From contig JACAXG010000092.1 of NCBI GenBank assembly GCA_018881555.1, forward strand, positions 1,593,981 through 1,657,980: a stretch of 64,000 nt of DNA. The letters run 5' to 3'. The stretch comes from Amblyornis subalaris (lineage: Eukaryota; Chordata; Aves; Passeriformes; Ptilonorhynchidae). This document shows positions 1 to 12,205 of this stretch, piece by piece (within the stretch, counting starts at the first letter, position 1; every line of letters begins with the position of its first letter). The notes below the pieces were generated by a model, which was not told the origin of the DNA, searched no databases, and was given only the letters and a program-made list of their open reading frames with translations. A program made the position numbers and the translations under genes.

Positions 1-3000
1 AGATTTCATTAGAATATAAACCAGAATACTCAGCTTTTTAGTTAAACCTAAAGTGACTAGACTACATAATATTACACTCCGAATCTTCTTGCCGACAAAA
101 AGTTGGAAAATACCATATATGTGTGAGAAAATCCCAAACCATCATCAGCGTAATTAAAATATTAGTAGATGAACAAAATCACAATGGTTATGACTGTTCC
201 AGTAACACTAATATTCACAGTCCAGCTGCCACAGTAAATCCTCATGAGTAATATTCCCTTTAAGAACACCATACAAGAAGAACTCTAATACTGGCTTCTT
301 TTTGTTGGTACTTAGATCACCTTTGCAATGCCCTTCTGGATCCTTCTGTGAGCAGCTTCAGTCTTCCTCAAACAAACAGCCCTAGGGCAAAGTAGAGGTC
401 ACAAAGTCTTTGTCAGAAGAAGGTTAAGGTTTCTTCCTCTTGTTTTCTGGCAGAGTCTCAGTGATTTCTTCCTCCTCAGCCTTGGTCTTGTTTGGGTTTA
501 TATCTGCTCTTTGTCTCAGCACAGCCCACAGCACTGACGGTGCTGTGTAGACCCAGCTCACGCCGGGAAGGTGAGAATCACCCACCCCCAGCACCTGGGG
601 TGGCCAGCACCACCCAGACCAGCACCAGGCTCTGGCCCCACAGGTCTCAGGGCACCACAGGCCTCCTGCTAATGATGACGAAATCATATGCATGCAGATC
701 TCACACTGCCACTCTGCTCTTGAAGGAAACAACAACAACCACAAACATAGTCCCAGTGGTGTCTTATCCCGACAAGGGCCCTGCTCTCAGCCACTGTATC
801 TTGCTATTACAGGTTCGTGAGGGCATCTTATAGCATGTTTTGCTCTACTTCTGCCAGTTATTCTGAGTGTTTAGCATTTTAACCACTCCTGAAGACTTCA
901 GAGAAAGTAATCCTGAGGATTTAACTGCAGAGCAAAATGGATGCCTGTTGCAAAGGAAATACAACTGAAGCATAAAACGCAGATCTCCCCAGAAAAAAAA
1001 AGAAACAAAACATAGAGAGAGACTTGCATAAATACATTAGATTGTGACATTTTCATTCTTTCTCAGGAAGAAAATAGGGTTTTTACAGGCTCACAGACAC
1101 ATACATCAATTGATCAAGTAACTTTTCTTTTGGTGGCAAAAAGCCAATGTTTTCTTGCCATCTCTTTAAGGTCAGCAGATTTATTTCCAGTGAAGAACAT
1201 AAATTTGGAACATAAATTTACCTTCTGAAAAAAATAATTGCAACTAACAGAAGAACATAGGAAAAACTGAAGGCTAAACTGTAGTCTGATTAATGCAGAC
1301 TAAAATCCATGGTGGAAAGCATCATGCATTTCATGAGGCAAATATGAGGCTGTAATTGCTGTGTTTGTGAAATCCTAGACCAAAGAGAATTGCTTTTTAT
1401 ATCCATTTCATTTATTTTGTGAAACATGCGAAATATTTGTTTAGTATTGTTCTATGGTAGATTACATTCTATCATCCTCTCATATTTCTAATCTTAGTCT
1501 GACTCAGATATATTTTACTTGAATTCTGCTAAAATAATTTGTAATAGAAAGAAATAAGAAAACAAGCAACTCCCTCCAAATCATTTCCACTGTAACTCAT
1601 CAAATAGGGGGGAAGAATACCCCAAACCAAACTATCAGAAGCACATCAAGAGTAAAGGTAATCATCTAAAGTAATTTCATACATTTACCAGAAAACCTGG
1701 TATTTTTGAAAAGCCCATAAAAATTTATAAGAGGACTGTGCTGCCTTTTCAGCAGTGACGGAAAATAAAAGCAGTATGCATGCATGCACTAACATCAGTG
1801 ATTAGACAGAACCCAATGCCAATTATTACTTTTTGACACAAAAATAAGTTGCTTTATAACTGCTGTAATCATCTCTTTTCTATTTCTTCTCTATAACCTT
1901 TCCCCACAGTGAAATAAACACACTGGTATCCAAAAGAGTAAGCTGTAAATTACAAACCCCAGTATTTATCAGTTGTTTTGGAATCCAAAATAGGTATGTA
2001 AAGCAACATTGCTACACACCTATGAAGGTTTTATTTAAGCCTTAATCCAAAAATAATATAAAAAAAGAAGTTTCTCAAGCCAATATAAAAAGGTAGCATT
2101 GTTCTGATACAAAACAGCACTACTACCAAGTAATTATAGCAAGTGCACAACATGCTAAATCATCATCATTGTTCATATTAGCCCATGTTACATCAGTCTG
2201 TCTGCTTGCATTCATCTCCCACACAAAATAGCCCAAATGCCACCTGTTTTATTAGGTTGAATATGCACTACTGTGACAAAAGATTTCTTCAGCAATTTAC
2301 TGAATGTTTCTCACTAATTATATTCTGAAGAGCACCATCATCATATTTCTGTTCCACTGGCAGGAGGATAAGTTTCAGACAAGCCTGTCTGGCTAGCAGA
2401 ATTATTTTCCTAGTTATACTGGGATTGCTGGAGCCTAAGAAAAGATATTTGACCTTTTCTACAATTCTGTGTTTGCATTAAAGCATTATTAGTTTCATGG
2501 CCTTACACAGGCAAAATTTCCAAGGAGATAAATCTTCTGTGCTAATACAGCAACAACTGATTTCATCCCCTGAAAACTGTTTTTAAAAATCAAACACTTT
2601 TTCAGACCTATACTATCCACATCACTCGAACTGCAACACAGAAAACAAACCATAATAGTACTGTGATAGGCAGATCCTAGCTATCCAGCCTCATTCAGTC
2701 AAGCTTTCACCAATGATGCCACAGGACTTGGCCCGGCATTAATATCTGACTGGTTTACATTTACTTGTTTCCAATGAATCCCTACCCTCTGTCATGTATG
2801 TGCTCTTTCTTTGGAATTCTAACCCTTAACTATAACAGACCTGGCATGAGCAGTTGCAGCCAGCTGAACAGTATCTCTTCTAGCTGTTGGCTTCTTATTG
2901 TGTGCTTTGTTTCTTCAAGAAGAGTGGCCAGACAAGGTAGTTGTGGGAAGAGGGCAGCGATGCCCCTAAAGGTCAATGAATATGCACCAGAAGAGAAGTT

Positions 3001-3831
3001 TCCATGTTGCCAATAACAGCAGGAAGTCATTGCACAAGCATCCAGGCTGCAGCTCAAGAAAAGACATAAACAGGCTGCTGTGGGGACAGGAAAAACAGGT
3101 GGAAAGGATGTTGTTTTCAGACATGAATGAACATGTGGAGACAGTTGTCAGGGTTCACCAACAGGCAGAGGCCAAAGGGGAAAGAGGAGAGACCTGGCCT
3201 CTGCCCTCGTCTTTATTTATATGTTTTTAGAAACCACCGTGGATTGGAGGATGGGAATACTACCTCCTGCTGTCCACTGGTCAACAGAATTGTCTATTAT
3301 ATAGGTTAGGAATTCATAAACATTCTGTGCCGGTTACAACAACAAGCTATGTTTATACAAAAGTGCGTGAGAAACTATTTGCTGAACTAAAAACACTGCA
3401 CAACTAAAGAACTGCAAAATGCAGAGCTACAGAAAGGAGATTTTTCAGAATTTGCAGCAACCAACACAGATGCTGAACAGACTGAAATTAGGCCTAGAAG
3501 AACAGTCCACCTTGCAGTGATGCATGAATAGGCATGTGTATATAGACCTTTTGTTCTAATCCTACTGGAAATTGCAAAGATGGGATATTATAATCTGAAA
3601 AATTCCAGGGTTTGTGTCTCAAAGTATTTTGAGGCTCCACTGAGGAACTCACTACTATGGAAAGATTTGAGAGATTGATTTGTGAGTTCTGGCTAACTAC
3701 TTATTTCTATTACACTCATACTATATGGTATATAAATTACACTGAGATGAGTAGGTATCATCATTCACCCACAGCTGTCTTATATTTCTCATTCCTTTTC
3801 CCAGGACAGAAGGAAACATTCTACGCCCTAT
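1..3831. other. Unassigned AT-rich DNA
   Basis: No gene or known repeat was recognised in this stretch. A GC-richer patch lies at about 530-660. Overlapping short open frames on both strands cover 424-833. The minus-strand one ends in an acidic-then-basic tail (AEEEEITETLPENKRKKP) but has no convincing splice acceptor or upstream exon, so I do not call it coding. A short ATGC run sits near 1776-1787. Short open frames at 2765-3309 show no domain or codon pattern. Confidence 0.6.
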
Positions 3832-4230
3832 CTGCAGAGAGATAGGCTGGTTCAGCCTCAAGGAGAGACAACTGAGAGGGGGCCTCATTAATGTCCATAA
3901 GTATCTCAAGGAAGGGTGACAAGAGGATGGAGCCAGGCTTTTCTCTGTGGTGCCAAGCAACACAACAAGAGGCAACAGGCAGAAACTGATGTACAGGAAA
4001 TTCCACCTGAGTATGAGGAACAGCTTCTTTACTATGCAGATGACTGTGCACTGGAGCAGATTACCCAGAAAGGTTGTGGCGTCTCCCTCACTGGAGATAT
4101 TCAAGAATTCTCTGGATGCAATCCTGTGCCATGTGCTATAGGATGACCCTTCTTGAGCAGGGAGATTGGACCAGATGGCCACTGTGGTACCTTCCAATCA
4201 GTCCCATTCTCTGATTCTGTGGTTCTGTGA
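3832..4230 (+). mobile_element. CR1 LINE, 5'-truncated 3' end
   Basis: This is the 3' end of a CR1 non-LTR retrotransposon. It starts inside the last part of ORF2 (the GGTTCAGCCT...AGAGAC block) and runs through the block that encodes the ORF2 C-terminus in avian CR1. It then carries the 3' UTR and ends in the CR1 tail CTGATTCTGTGGTTCTGTGA at 4211-4230. Truncation at the 5' side with an intact 3' tail is the normal result of target-primed reverse transcription. Indels and stops break the reading frame, so the copy is dead. The 5' boundary is approximate. The assignment rests on recalled avian CR1 sequence. Confidence 0.92.
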
Positions 4231-7200
4231 CTTTAAGTGTCTATGTCTTTACTGTTCGCCTCCCCATTCAACTTATTCTTTTCCTTAGACATTTCTGAAC
4301 AAACTTACCAAAGTTCCCACCTTTTTCATTCCTGTTACACATACATAATACACAGATTACATGACTCTTTCAGAATTTTATTTCTAGCTGTTCAGTGCAA
4401 ACCTAAAATTAATTCATGCCTCTGAAGAGAAAGGACCTTTGAACTCTCTCAGCCTTCACAAAGAGCTCACAACCAGCAGAAATTCAGGAGAAGGAAGGAG
4501 TTGAGTTCTTGTGAAAGAGTTTGAGAAAGCCAAACACACCTGGGGGAACAAGAAGGGGCAGAACTAAGGGTAATGGGAGAGGCAGAAAACACAGGGCTGG
4601 GCATTTAAAATGCATTTCAGCATGCATTTCTATTAAGGGCTGAAATTCTTCGTGGACATATCTACTAACTATTCAAGACATCAATGCATGCTACTAGAAA
4701 ATACCTCCAAACATAGCATGTCACCATCTAAAGTAACTGGTGTAGGATCTGTAAATTACTCATCAAGTTACTGATCTTTATTACACACTTGCATTACTCA
4801 TGTAAATGAGCCCTATGACACAACAATGCACATTTAGTCATTGAAGACAGAATATTTTTATTTAATTTTCACATCTCAATGCATCTGTACTTCAGAATTT
4901 GTGCTTTTATTTAGGTAAATAATGGAACACATCTCCTCAGAACTGAATACCACCACAGTTCTCTAGCCAGAGCAAGCCAAAAATCAAAGAACATTTCTGT
5001 TTGCTTAACCTATGCACTCTATCAAGTAAGGTTACTGTTAATTCCCATCTATCTACTAAGTGTGCAATCAGCATGTCGGTTGATTGTTTAGAAGCACAAC
5101 AGGCAAGAACTCTCAAGGCTGAGAACATTCCTGCACTACCTTTGTGCCTTGAAAAGCTTAGTGTCTCTGAAAAGATAATAAAAGCTGAAGTTTTAATTTG
5201 CATGTTGAAATTCATATTGAATGTTTAAAAACTGTATATTTCATGTATAAAACTTATAAAACTGACAAAAGTACTGGTACTAGCATGCAACAGACTAAAG
5301 CCATGATTTATGCATTCATTTGTGACTTCTGTGCTAAAAGAATAACAGAAAAATTTGAAAGTAATAATTTTCAGTGTCTTACCATTTTAGAAATATCCAT
5401 TTGCTACATGATAACGAAATACGGATTTGTAATGCACTGATTAAAAACTGATTTCTATACATGCTTTTAACATATTTTGCAGGAGTTTGTCATTTGATCT
5501 TAGATAAGAAGAGATCAAAGGAAAGGACAGGAATCCTTCATTATGTGATATGTACCTATTTTTTCTTGAAGAATGGGAACCCTCGAACAGGATGAGATAG
5601 TCCTCTTTTTTCTGTTTGAGGTTCTTAGCTCTGTGTGGATGCTTTTCTTTTTTCTGGATACTTCTAATGGTCTCTCCCAGCCAGTGCTGCTATCTAAATT
5701 CTAATAACCAATTATTCCTCATTCCATTCTAGTGTCAATAGTAAAAATTTAGTAAAAAAATAAATAACATTATACTGAGCAAGCAGCCTAATACAGCTCC
5801 AAATTCTGAGCTGACAGAGATGTTCTTTATATAAAGAAATCATTTTAGGTCAACAGTATTTCTTCACTTTTAAGCTCAAGCAAGAGAGTGCACCTTTAGG
5901 AGTACAGAACAGTCTCTACCTTCTGGATTTAAAAGGCAAGAGTAGCTGACTTTTGTCCTCCAATATTCTTGTTTTGATAGTTCTCCATTAATTGTAAGAG
6001 TTTTCTTCTTATTGTAAAAGTATCTACGTTGCTCTGGTTTACACCTGTTCGTATGATCTATCCCAATTTGGACATTTTCCTTTTCATACATTACCTAAAC
6101 ACGAATAATATCATTACCTTGGCTGAAGACAGAGAAGAAATTGATACTACAACAGAAACTTCTTTATCTTAGGATTGTTTTTCATCATTTCTAAGGATTA
6201 AAAGTGTTACAAGTAGTCCTTGGGNTTTGTGGATTAGGGTTTTTTTGCTGTTGGTAGTTGATTAGGTTTTTTTTTTTCTTTTTTTTTAACTGAGTAGCCA
6301 GTTATAAGGCCATAAGGTAAAGGACTATAGTTTATCTTGCTTAATTTTTTTGGTCTCTCACCTGAGCTATTCATCCAGTCTTCCTTTACAGCTGGTGAAT
6401 CAAACCCACACCTCTAGGACATGTTTAATCATATTTCATTTCTTTCTTTACTCCATTTACTCCATGATACAATCAATTGCACCAAGGATGTACCTTACTC
6501 TTCCATTACTGTAGGAAAAATACACGTGATTAATTCAGGTATCTGTATTTTTTCCTCTGGAAACTTGATTCCTCCCTTAAAATGCTTTAAGGTGCTCGCC
6601 AAGAAGAACAGCAAAACACATGTTGCTTCATAGCCTCTATAATAAAATATACAATTTCTAGGTCTTAAATAATGCAGTGTTTCACTTTGGTAACTGCCTG
6701 AAGGGCAGGCAGAACATTTTGCCTAACTTGCCTTTCTCTCTGTCTCAAAATCTATGGGTTTATTTCTGTCATAACTACAAAGATGAAGCTTGCTGTAAAA
6801 TGATACTGTTTTTAAAACTTCACACTGAAAATTCTTTGCAAGCATAGTGACAGGTTTGCTGCTAACAAGCAAATGAACATCCCAGGAAGAAATAAAAATA
6901 GTGTACTACCTTGCACGTTTTTCTCTTGCCTCCCTGCTTCCTGTGCAGTACATAAATCTACATTATTATTTAGTGCCCTGAGGTGCTGAGTATTGTAGGT
7001 TGATGGAACACACTGTTGAAAAATTGTCAGAGAAAGCAGAACTAAATGATTCTATGACCTTTCAGTGACATGCCACCATAAGACACTGAGAAATTTGCAT
7101 GCAAGCTGAAAGGCTTTTTAAAAGTTACTCAAATGTATTTATGTGACATAGTTTTATATTTAAATCTACCATTTCCTCTAAAGAATTCTTCATTGTCTTT

Positions 7201-8965
7201 CAAGTTAAAAAAAAAAACAAACAAAAAACAAACCAAAACACAAAAGCAAAGAACAAAAAACCCCTAACCAACCTTTGTTAGGAGGTCTGAGTAACAAATA
7301 AAAAATCCATTCTTTATCCATTTTTAATTATAGCTTGCATTATATTAGAGCAAGAATTTATTTTCATATCTTAAAAGACAGAGGACTTTTGTTTGTTTTT
7401 GTTAAAAAACCAGTATACCACATGTCATTTAAATGAACAAAATAATGAATTGCAAATGGAGAGAACTTACTGAAGCATGAGACCATTTAGCAAAATATTT
7501 ATACATCCCACACAGATTCTTCCTGAAAAGGTTATTTGAGTGTAAATGTGACATTTTGAAACGTGTGACTGTAGTGAAAACGAAATCAATCATAAGTCAT
7601 TTATCACTTAGTAATGAAATTTAATGTTTGTCTTCATTCTCATTCTTATTTAAAGAGGTCTTGTCCCTGTAATTATTTGCTTTGAGTCAGACCTTCCTAC
7701 TTTTTCCAGACAATTAATATTTTTCTTGATTACATCTGACCTGGATAGAGGTCTGTTCTTTTATAATAAAAATATGTTTTAATAAAATTAATAACCCAGC
7801 TTCAGTCATTGATATGTCACAGTATTATTATTCAATTCCACAGCATTTGGCCATTTACTATGTCTTTTTCACTAGCTTTATATCCCTTGCAGCCATTTTA
7901 GGTAACCAGACAAATTGTGGTCTCTAGATTAACAGTCCCAATCTAAACTTTTCTTCTGCTTGGGCTTTTACTTCGCATCACTGGTTAAATAAGAACAAAA
8001 GTTAATACATTCTGTGTACTTGCAGAGTAGACTATGTGTTCACTAACACAATCTTCTGTTTCTATGTTGTTTGAAGTTTCCCAGCTTGTATTCATTTCAC
8101 TTATGCATCCATGTTATCTGCACAAAAACAAAGGTTGTACAGCTATACTTCAATAATATTTAAGGCGTCTTGTATTGTTTTAGTACACAAATCAAGGAAA
8201 CATTCCTCCTATCCCTGCTGTCCTCCACAAAAAAAAAAAAAAGGAAAATTAAAAACACACCAGCATATGATCAGGAATTTAAAGGTCAGATAAACGTGGT
8301 GTGTACATACTGGATCAATAAGACAAATTATGTCTATATAAACAAAATTAATCTTAACTGCAGTTTTCTTGATCAGAAACTGATTAAGAGTTCTCTGCTA
8401 GCTCAGGAAGTTTACATACATGTATGCATGTGTTCTTGATTACACATATATATATATGATATCTCCTTCAGGACATGCATTTTACAAAGGTTTGTCTCAC
8501 AGATCCTTCTGAAGGGAACAGCAATTTTGTTGTTGCAGCAAATTGCCTTTTCATCAAAGCTAATAGTGGTGCAGAAAAAACCCAGAATACAACTTAGATG
8601 GGGTGAGGAGAGCAGCACTGTTTTACTGCACCTATAGGAGAGAACACAGAGCAGCAGCAATGTGTCACACTGCTGATATGAATTCTCCCATTATGGGTCA
8701 GAGTTTATATACCTTTATGTTATACAACCCATTCCATGCCCATACTGTGCCAGACAAGCAGGACATGGTAAATAAAAACAGTGATTGAAATCCTTCTGAT
8801 AAGGAGAGTCTACACGGTACAGCCTGACAGAAATAATCCACTTCTTTGTTAACTAAATTATGCTTGTCTTGTTGGCAAGACCATTAGCTACAAAGGCTTC
8901 TTGACTAGTGAGATCTGCAAAGGCCCATGAGACCTTCACTCTCTTGGTCCCACAAAGGAAATGTG
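4231..8965. other. Unassigned AT-rich DNA with short homopolymer runs
   Basis: No gene was recognised. Visible items are T-rich runs near 6240-6290, an A/C-only tract at 7209-7262 listed separately, a 14-base A run at 8229-8242 and a short TA run near 8444-8457. The open frames in this stretch are all under 100 codons and look like chance. The string TGATTCTATGA near 7048 resembles a CR1 tail, but no CR1 body lies upstream of it. Confidence 0.6.
7209..7262. repeat. A/C-only low-complexity tract
   Basis: The tract consists almost only of A and C on the plus strand, with A runs broken by single or paired C and a few G. It has no constant repeat unit. Similar tracts occur at 12911-13050, 24447-24533 and 25838-25925. 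Confidence 0.75.
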
Positions 8966-9010
8966 TGTCAGAGAACCGTAGAATTTTTTGAGTTGGAAGG
9001 GGCCTTAAAT
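8966..9010 (-). mobile_element. CR1 LINE 3'-terminal scrap
   Basis: Read on the minus strand this matches the last few dozen bases of CR1. The motif GAGTTGGAAGGGGCCTTAAA lies in the plus strand beside a decayed AGAGAACCGTAGAATT tail, which on the minus strand is a worn TTCTATGATTCTCTG-type end. The sequence beyond 9010 no longer follows CR1. The fragment is small and the outer boundary uncertain. Confidence 0.65.
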
Positions 9011-11394
9011 GCAGAAGCACTGCATTACTAATCTTTCCACCAGTAAACAAGATCATCACTGCATAGTTTTGGCTGGTGCCAGGCATTGAAAAGAAAAGCA
9101 CCCTGTGGTCAAGCTTATGTTCCTAAGGCAAGAATGTGCCTTCCATGAAGGTATTGTTCATCAACAAAGAACAGTGCATGTCTACTTGGTCAAGTGGAAG
9201 TCATACAAAACAATAACAGAGTTTTTAGAAAGACAAAACCAAAAAATAGGAGAATCCCATGCATTTCCCTCAGACAATATGATTTCACATTAATGTTTGA
9301 GTGTTTGAATAACCAGAATTTCTGGCCAGAATGGAAACAAATTATTAACTGTTGGGTTATCCTGGGATGGATAATTCCTTATTGTTAATGGTAATTCTCT
9401 TACTGGGAAGAAAGTTTACTTTAAAGTTTTTATGGGACAGTAAACCCAGTTTATTTACATTCCAGTTGAACTGCCAGTCTGAAACTACCGGCTGAGTCTA
9501 AGAATCAGTAACAGCAGGCTGGGGTCCCTTCTGCTTCAATTGCAAGGCATACTTCTTGAATCTGCCTTTTGTAATGTGAGAGCATCCCTCCCCTCCCTTG
9601 CATACGCGTTTTCCTTCAGATCTGTGAACTACACACAGCATTATAGGAAGGTGGTTGGATGCTCCAAAATCTGAATGTGGGCTGCTTTGGTAGAGTGGTC
9701 AATAATCCCAAAGTCAGCCTTGGGTTCCTTACCCAGCTTTACACGTGACACTTCCTGTATCCTTGTCCTGTTCAGAACTTGCTCAGTAGTATGTTGTGTC
9801 ATACTGTGCCCAGGTGGCAATTCTCTCTGTGCATTCTTGTAGAATTTTTCTTTGGCACCATTAATGTTAACATCCCAAGAAACAGTTAAAAAGTGTAAAA
9901 AATTTGCAGTTATAGTTCAAGTTATAACAGCACATAGTAAAGTTATAGTTCAGAGAATCAACCATTAAAAGTGAGCATTCAAAGATTAAAGAGAAAGCTT
10001 CTTCCAAATTGATAATCCAAAGAAAAGATGGGGTTTATGTACAGAATATCATACCTCACGTGGGTGAGGGAGAGGTTGTGACACCCTACAGGAGAACACA
10101 CAAACTCCTATGATAGACGGTAGGACAACTGTTTTTAAGCTTTCTGTTCTTTTGGGCATATTTCTATCTACATTTACAAGACCTGAACTATCTTTGTAAG
10201 TTGGTACATCATACTCCCCAAGTAGCCAGGTCTGCAAATAAGACAATGGCTTCAGCATAAAAGTATAAGACAAATACTAAAGCATAAGGAAGAGATAAAA
10301 ATATACATTTGTGTCAAAGCCCTGGGAAGTAATAAGTCAGTGTTACTGAGTAATTTGAGAATACACAAACCTGGAAGCAAAGTGATTGCATATGTCTTGA
10401 ATCTTATTTAGAAACTACATTTATATACAAAACTAGCTAATTTATCTACTTCAATTAGTGTCTCTCAGACAGGCGTTCTTTCCTATTGTATATTTATACT
10501 AGAGATTATGGCAACATTTCATGGGCTAATTTGGCTTTGAATACCAACAAATAGGTATAAATAATAATAATTAGAAAACCTTTGGATTTGTTTAAGAGCT
10601 GTTCATGGTTAAGTGGGCTTTTTTGTTTGTTTTGTTTTTAAATATAACTTTGTGTTGATCATTTTAAAAAAATATAGACATAAGAAATCCCCTCTAACAA
10701 TTTATCTGGCATTTAATACTTCCATAAAGCACCTCAGGGTGCCCATTACTGTATGATATCAGCATGCATACTAAACTCAATGTAGGTAAGCTGCGTTAAT
10801 ATTATGCTTCAACATCACACCCTGGAGTGTCTTATTGCTTAAATGATGGAAAGGTCAAACATTTACAGCATACTATCATGTTTCATAGAATAGTTCTACA
10901 TTGCCATTCTCTGTTACCTCACCCTTTTGGAAAAGTGGTTACAAGGAAAAATAACAAACATCATTCAATTAAACCTGCATTCTCAAAGTGCTAACATGCA
11001 GCGTAATCTTGCAGTTCTCTTTGGGTGAGGTCACATCCTTTGCGTACAGTGTTAACACATGTACATACTGATACAGAAATTATGTATCAGTAGAAAATCC
11101 AGCAAAATTTTAATCAACCATTAACTAGATACTAATATTTTTAAATAAAATGAAAGGACTGAAAATTGCAGAGGGTGACATGTTTAGTGCAAATATGTTA
11201 ACCTTAAGAAAGAACAGAGCTGCATTGGGTGGGAAACAGAGTTTTAGGTCAGCATCAGTGTTTCTTTACTCATCTCAGCTGGTTTAGGACAGAAACTATT
11301 GTCCTGAGAACCTTCCTAGGTAATAGCACACTACCGTGGAGCAGAGTAGAAGAATCAGCAATCATACCTGTGGCATGATGGCTCCATCAATAAC
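9011..11394. other. Unassigned AT-rich DNA
   Basis: No gene or repeat family was recognised. The short sequence GTTATAGTTCA occurs twice near 9910-9960. A 10-bp inverted repeat lies at 11066-11092 and is described separately. Open frames are short and show no recognisable domain. Confidence 0.6.
11066..11092. repeat. Short perfect inverted repeat
   Basis: TACTGATACA at 11066-11075 is the exact reverse complement of TGTATCAGTA at 11083-11092, with a 7-base loop. No terminator or RNA-gene context is visible around it. It could be chance or a template-switch product. Confidence 0.6.
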
Positions 11395-11483
11395 TATATA
11401 TTATATATATATGTATATATATAACATATTTTTTATATATATATATTACATTATATATATATATTTTATATATATGTATATAT

Positions 11484-11515
<32 letters not shown>

Positions 11516-11519
11516 ACAA
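11395..11519. repeat. TA-rich microsatellite
   Basis: About 125 bases of TA repeats are interrupted by short T runs and single C or G bases. The tract abuts the 3' side of the minus-strand CR1 copy that begins near 11550. It may have eroded or grown from that element's short terminal repeats. Open frames crossing it are artefacts of the repeat. Confidence 0.9.
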
Positions 11520-11549
11520 TATACTTGTGGTATCCAGAACTGTTAGTCT

Positions 11550-12205
11550 TGTAACATCAAGTCCAGCCATTGACTCAGCACTGCCAAGTCCACTGCTAAG
11601 CCATGTGTCACTTAGTGCCACATCTACATGTCTTTTAAACAGCTTGAATTGGTGACTCAACCATTTCCCTGGGTAGCCAGTGCTAGAAAACCCTTTTGGT
11701 GAAGAAATTTTTTCCTACTGTCCAATCTAAATCTCACCAGCACAACTTGAGGCCATTTCCTTGGTTGTTATTTTAAAGAGACCAACCCCCACGTTGCTAC
11801 TTTCATGCAGAGTGATAGAGGCACTTTGCCTTGCTGAACATGGACCTCAACGATCCAGCCCGTCCAGATTCCTCTGCAGAGTCGTCCTACCCTCCAGCAG
11901 ATCAAAACTCCCACCCAACTTGATGTCATCTGCAAACTTAGATTCTCGAAGAAAATGCTGTGGAAAACAGTGTCAAAGGCTTTATTAAAAGTCCAGGTAG
12001 ACAACGCCCAAAGCCTTTCCCTCATTCACTAAGATGGTTACCACAGCAAAAGGTCAGGTTAGTCAAGCACGACCAGCGTTTCCTAAAACCATGCTGGCTG
12101 TGTCTGTTCCCCTGGCTGTACTGTATGTGTCATGTTGTGGCAGTCAAGATGACATGCTCTGTGACCTTCTCCAGCACCATCAGACTGACAGGCCTGTAGT
12201 TCCTT
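11550..12205 (-). mobile_element. CR1 LINE with ORF2 (RT) remnant, internally deleted
   Basis: On the minus strand this copy runs from within the reverse-transcriptase domain to the 3' UTR. Near 11945-12010 the minus strand encodes NKAFDTVFHSIFFENL, the worn form of the CR1 RT block that reads DFSKAFDTVSHS in intact copies. Downstream, in another frame, it encodes SKFADDIKLGG near 11913-11945, so the FADD catalytic box survives. The sequence between these two blocks, normally a few hundred bases, is missing, and further ORF2 sequence is lost near 11785-11840. The terminal repeat tail is gone and a TA microsatellite begins about 30 bases away. The high-coordinate limit is approximate. Confidence 0.9.
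11768..12025 (-). pseudogene. CR1 ORF2 reverse-transcriptase fragment (dead)
   Basis: This open frame of about 85 codons is a chance fusion of different CR1 ORF2 parts across deletions. The first part holds the RT motif KAFDTV. The rest is read out of frame through the FADD region. CR1 ORF2 normally encodes an endonuclease plus reverse transcriptase of roughly 900 residues, so this is a small relic. It has no start or promoter of its own. Confidence 0.8.

Noticed and set aside
424..744. Minus-strand 106-codon frame with acidic/basic C-terminal tail
   Set aside because: The tail looked like a real protein end. However, the upstream part is low-complexity W/C-rich, there is no good acceptor site and no poly(A) signal I can place.
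7040..7060. TGATTCTATGA string as a CR1 3' end
   Set aside because: The preceding bases do not follow the CR1 3' UTR, so it is probably a chance match.
10880..10900. TTCATAGAATAG as the start of a minus-strand CR1 tail
   Set aside because: The bases that follow do not match the CR1 3' UTR (no GGTTGGAAGG block).
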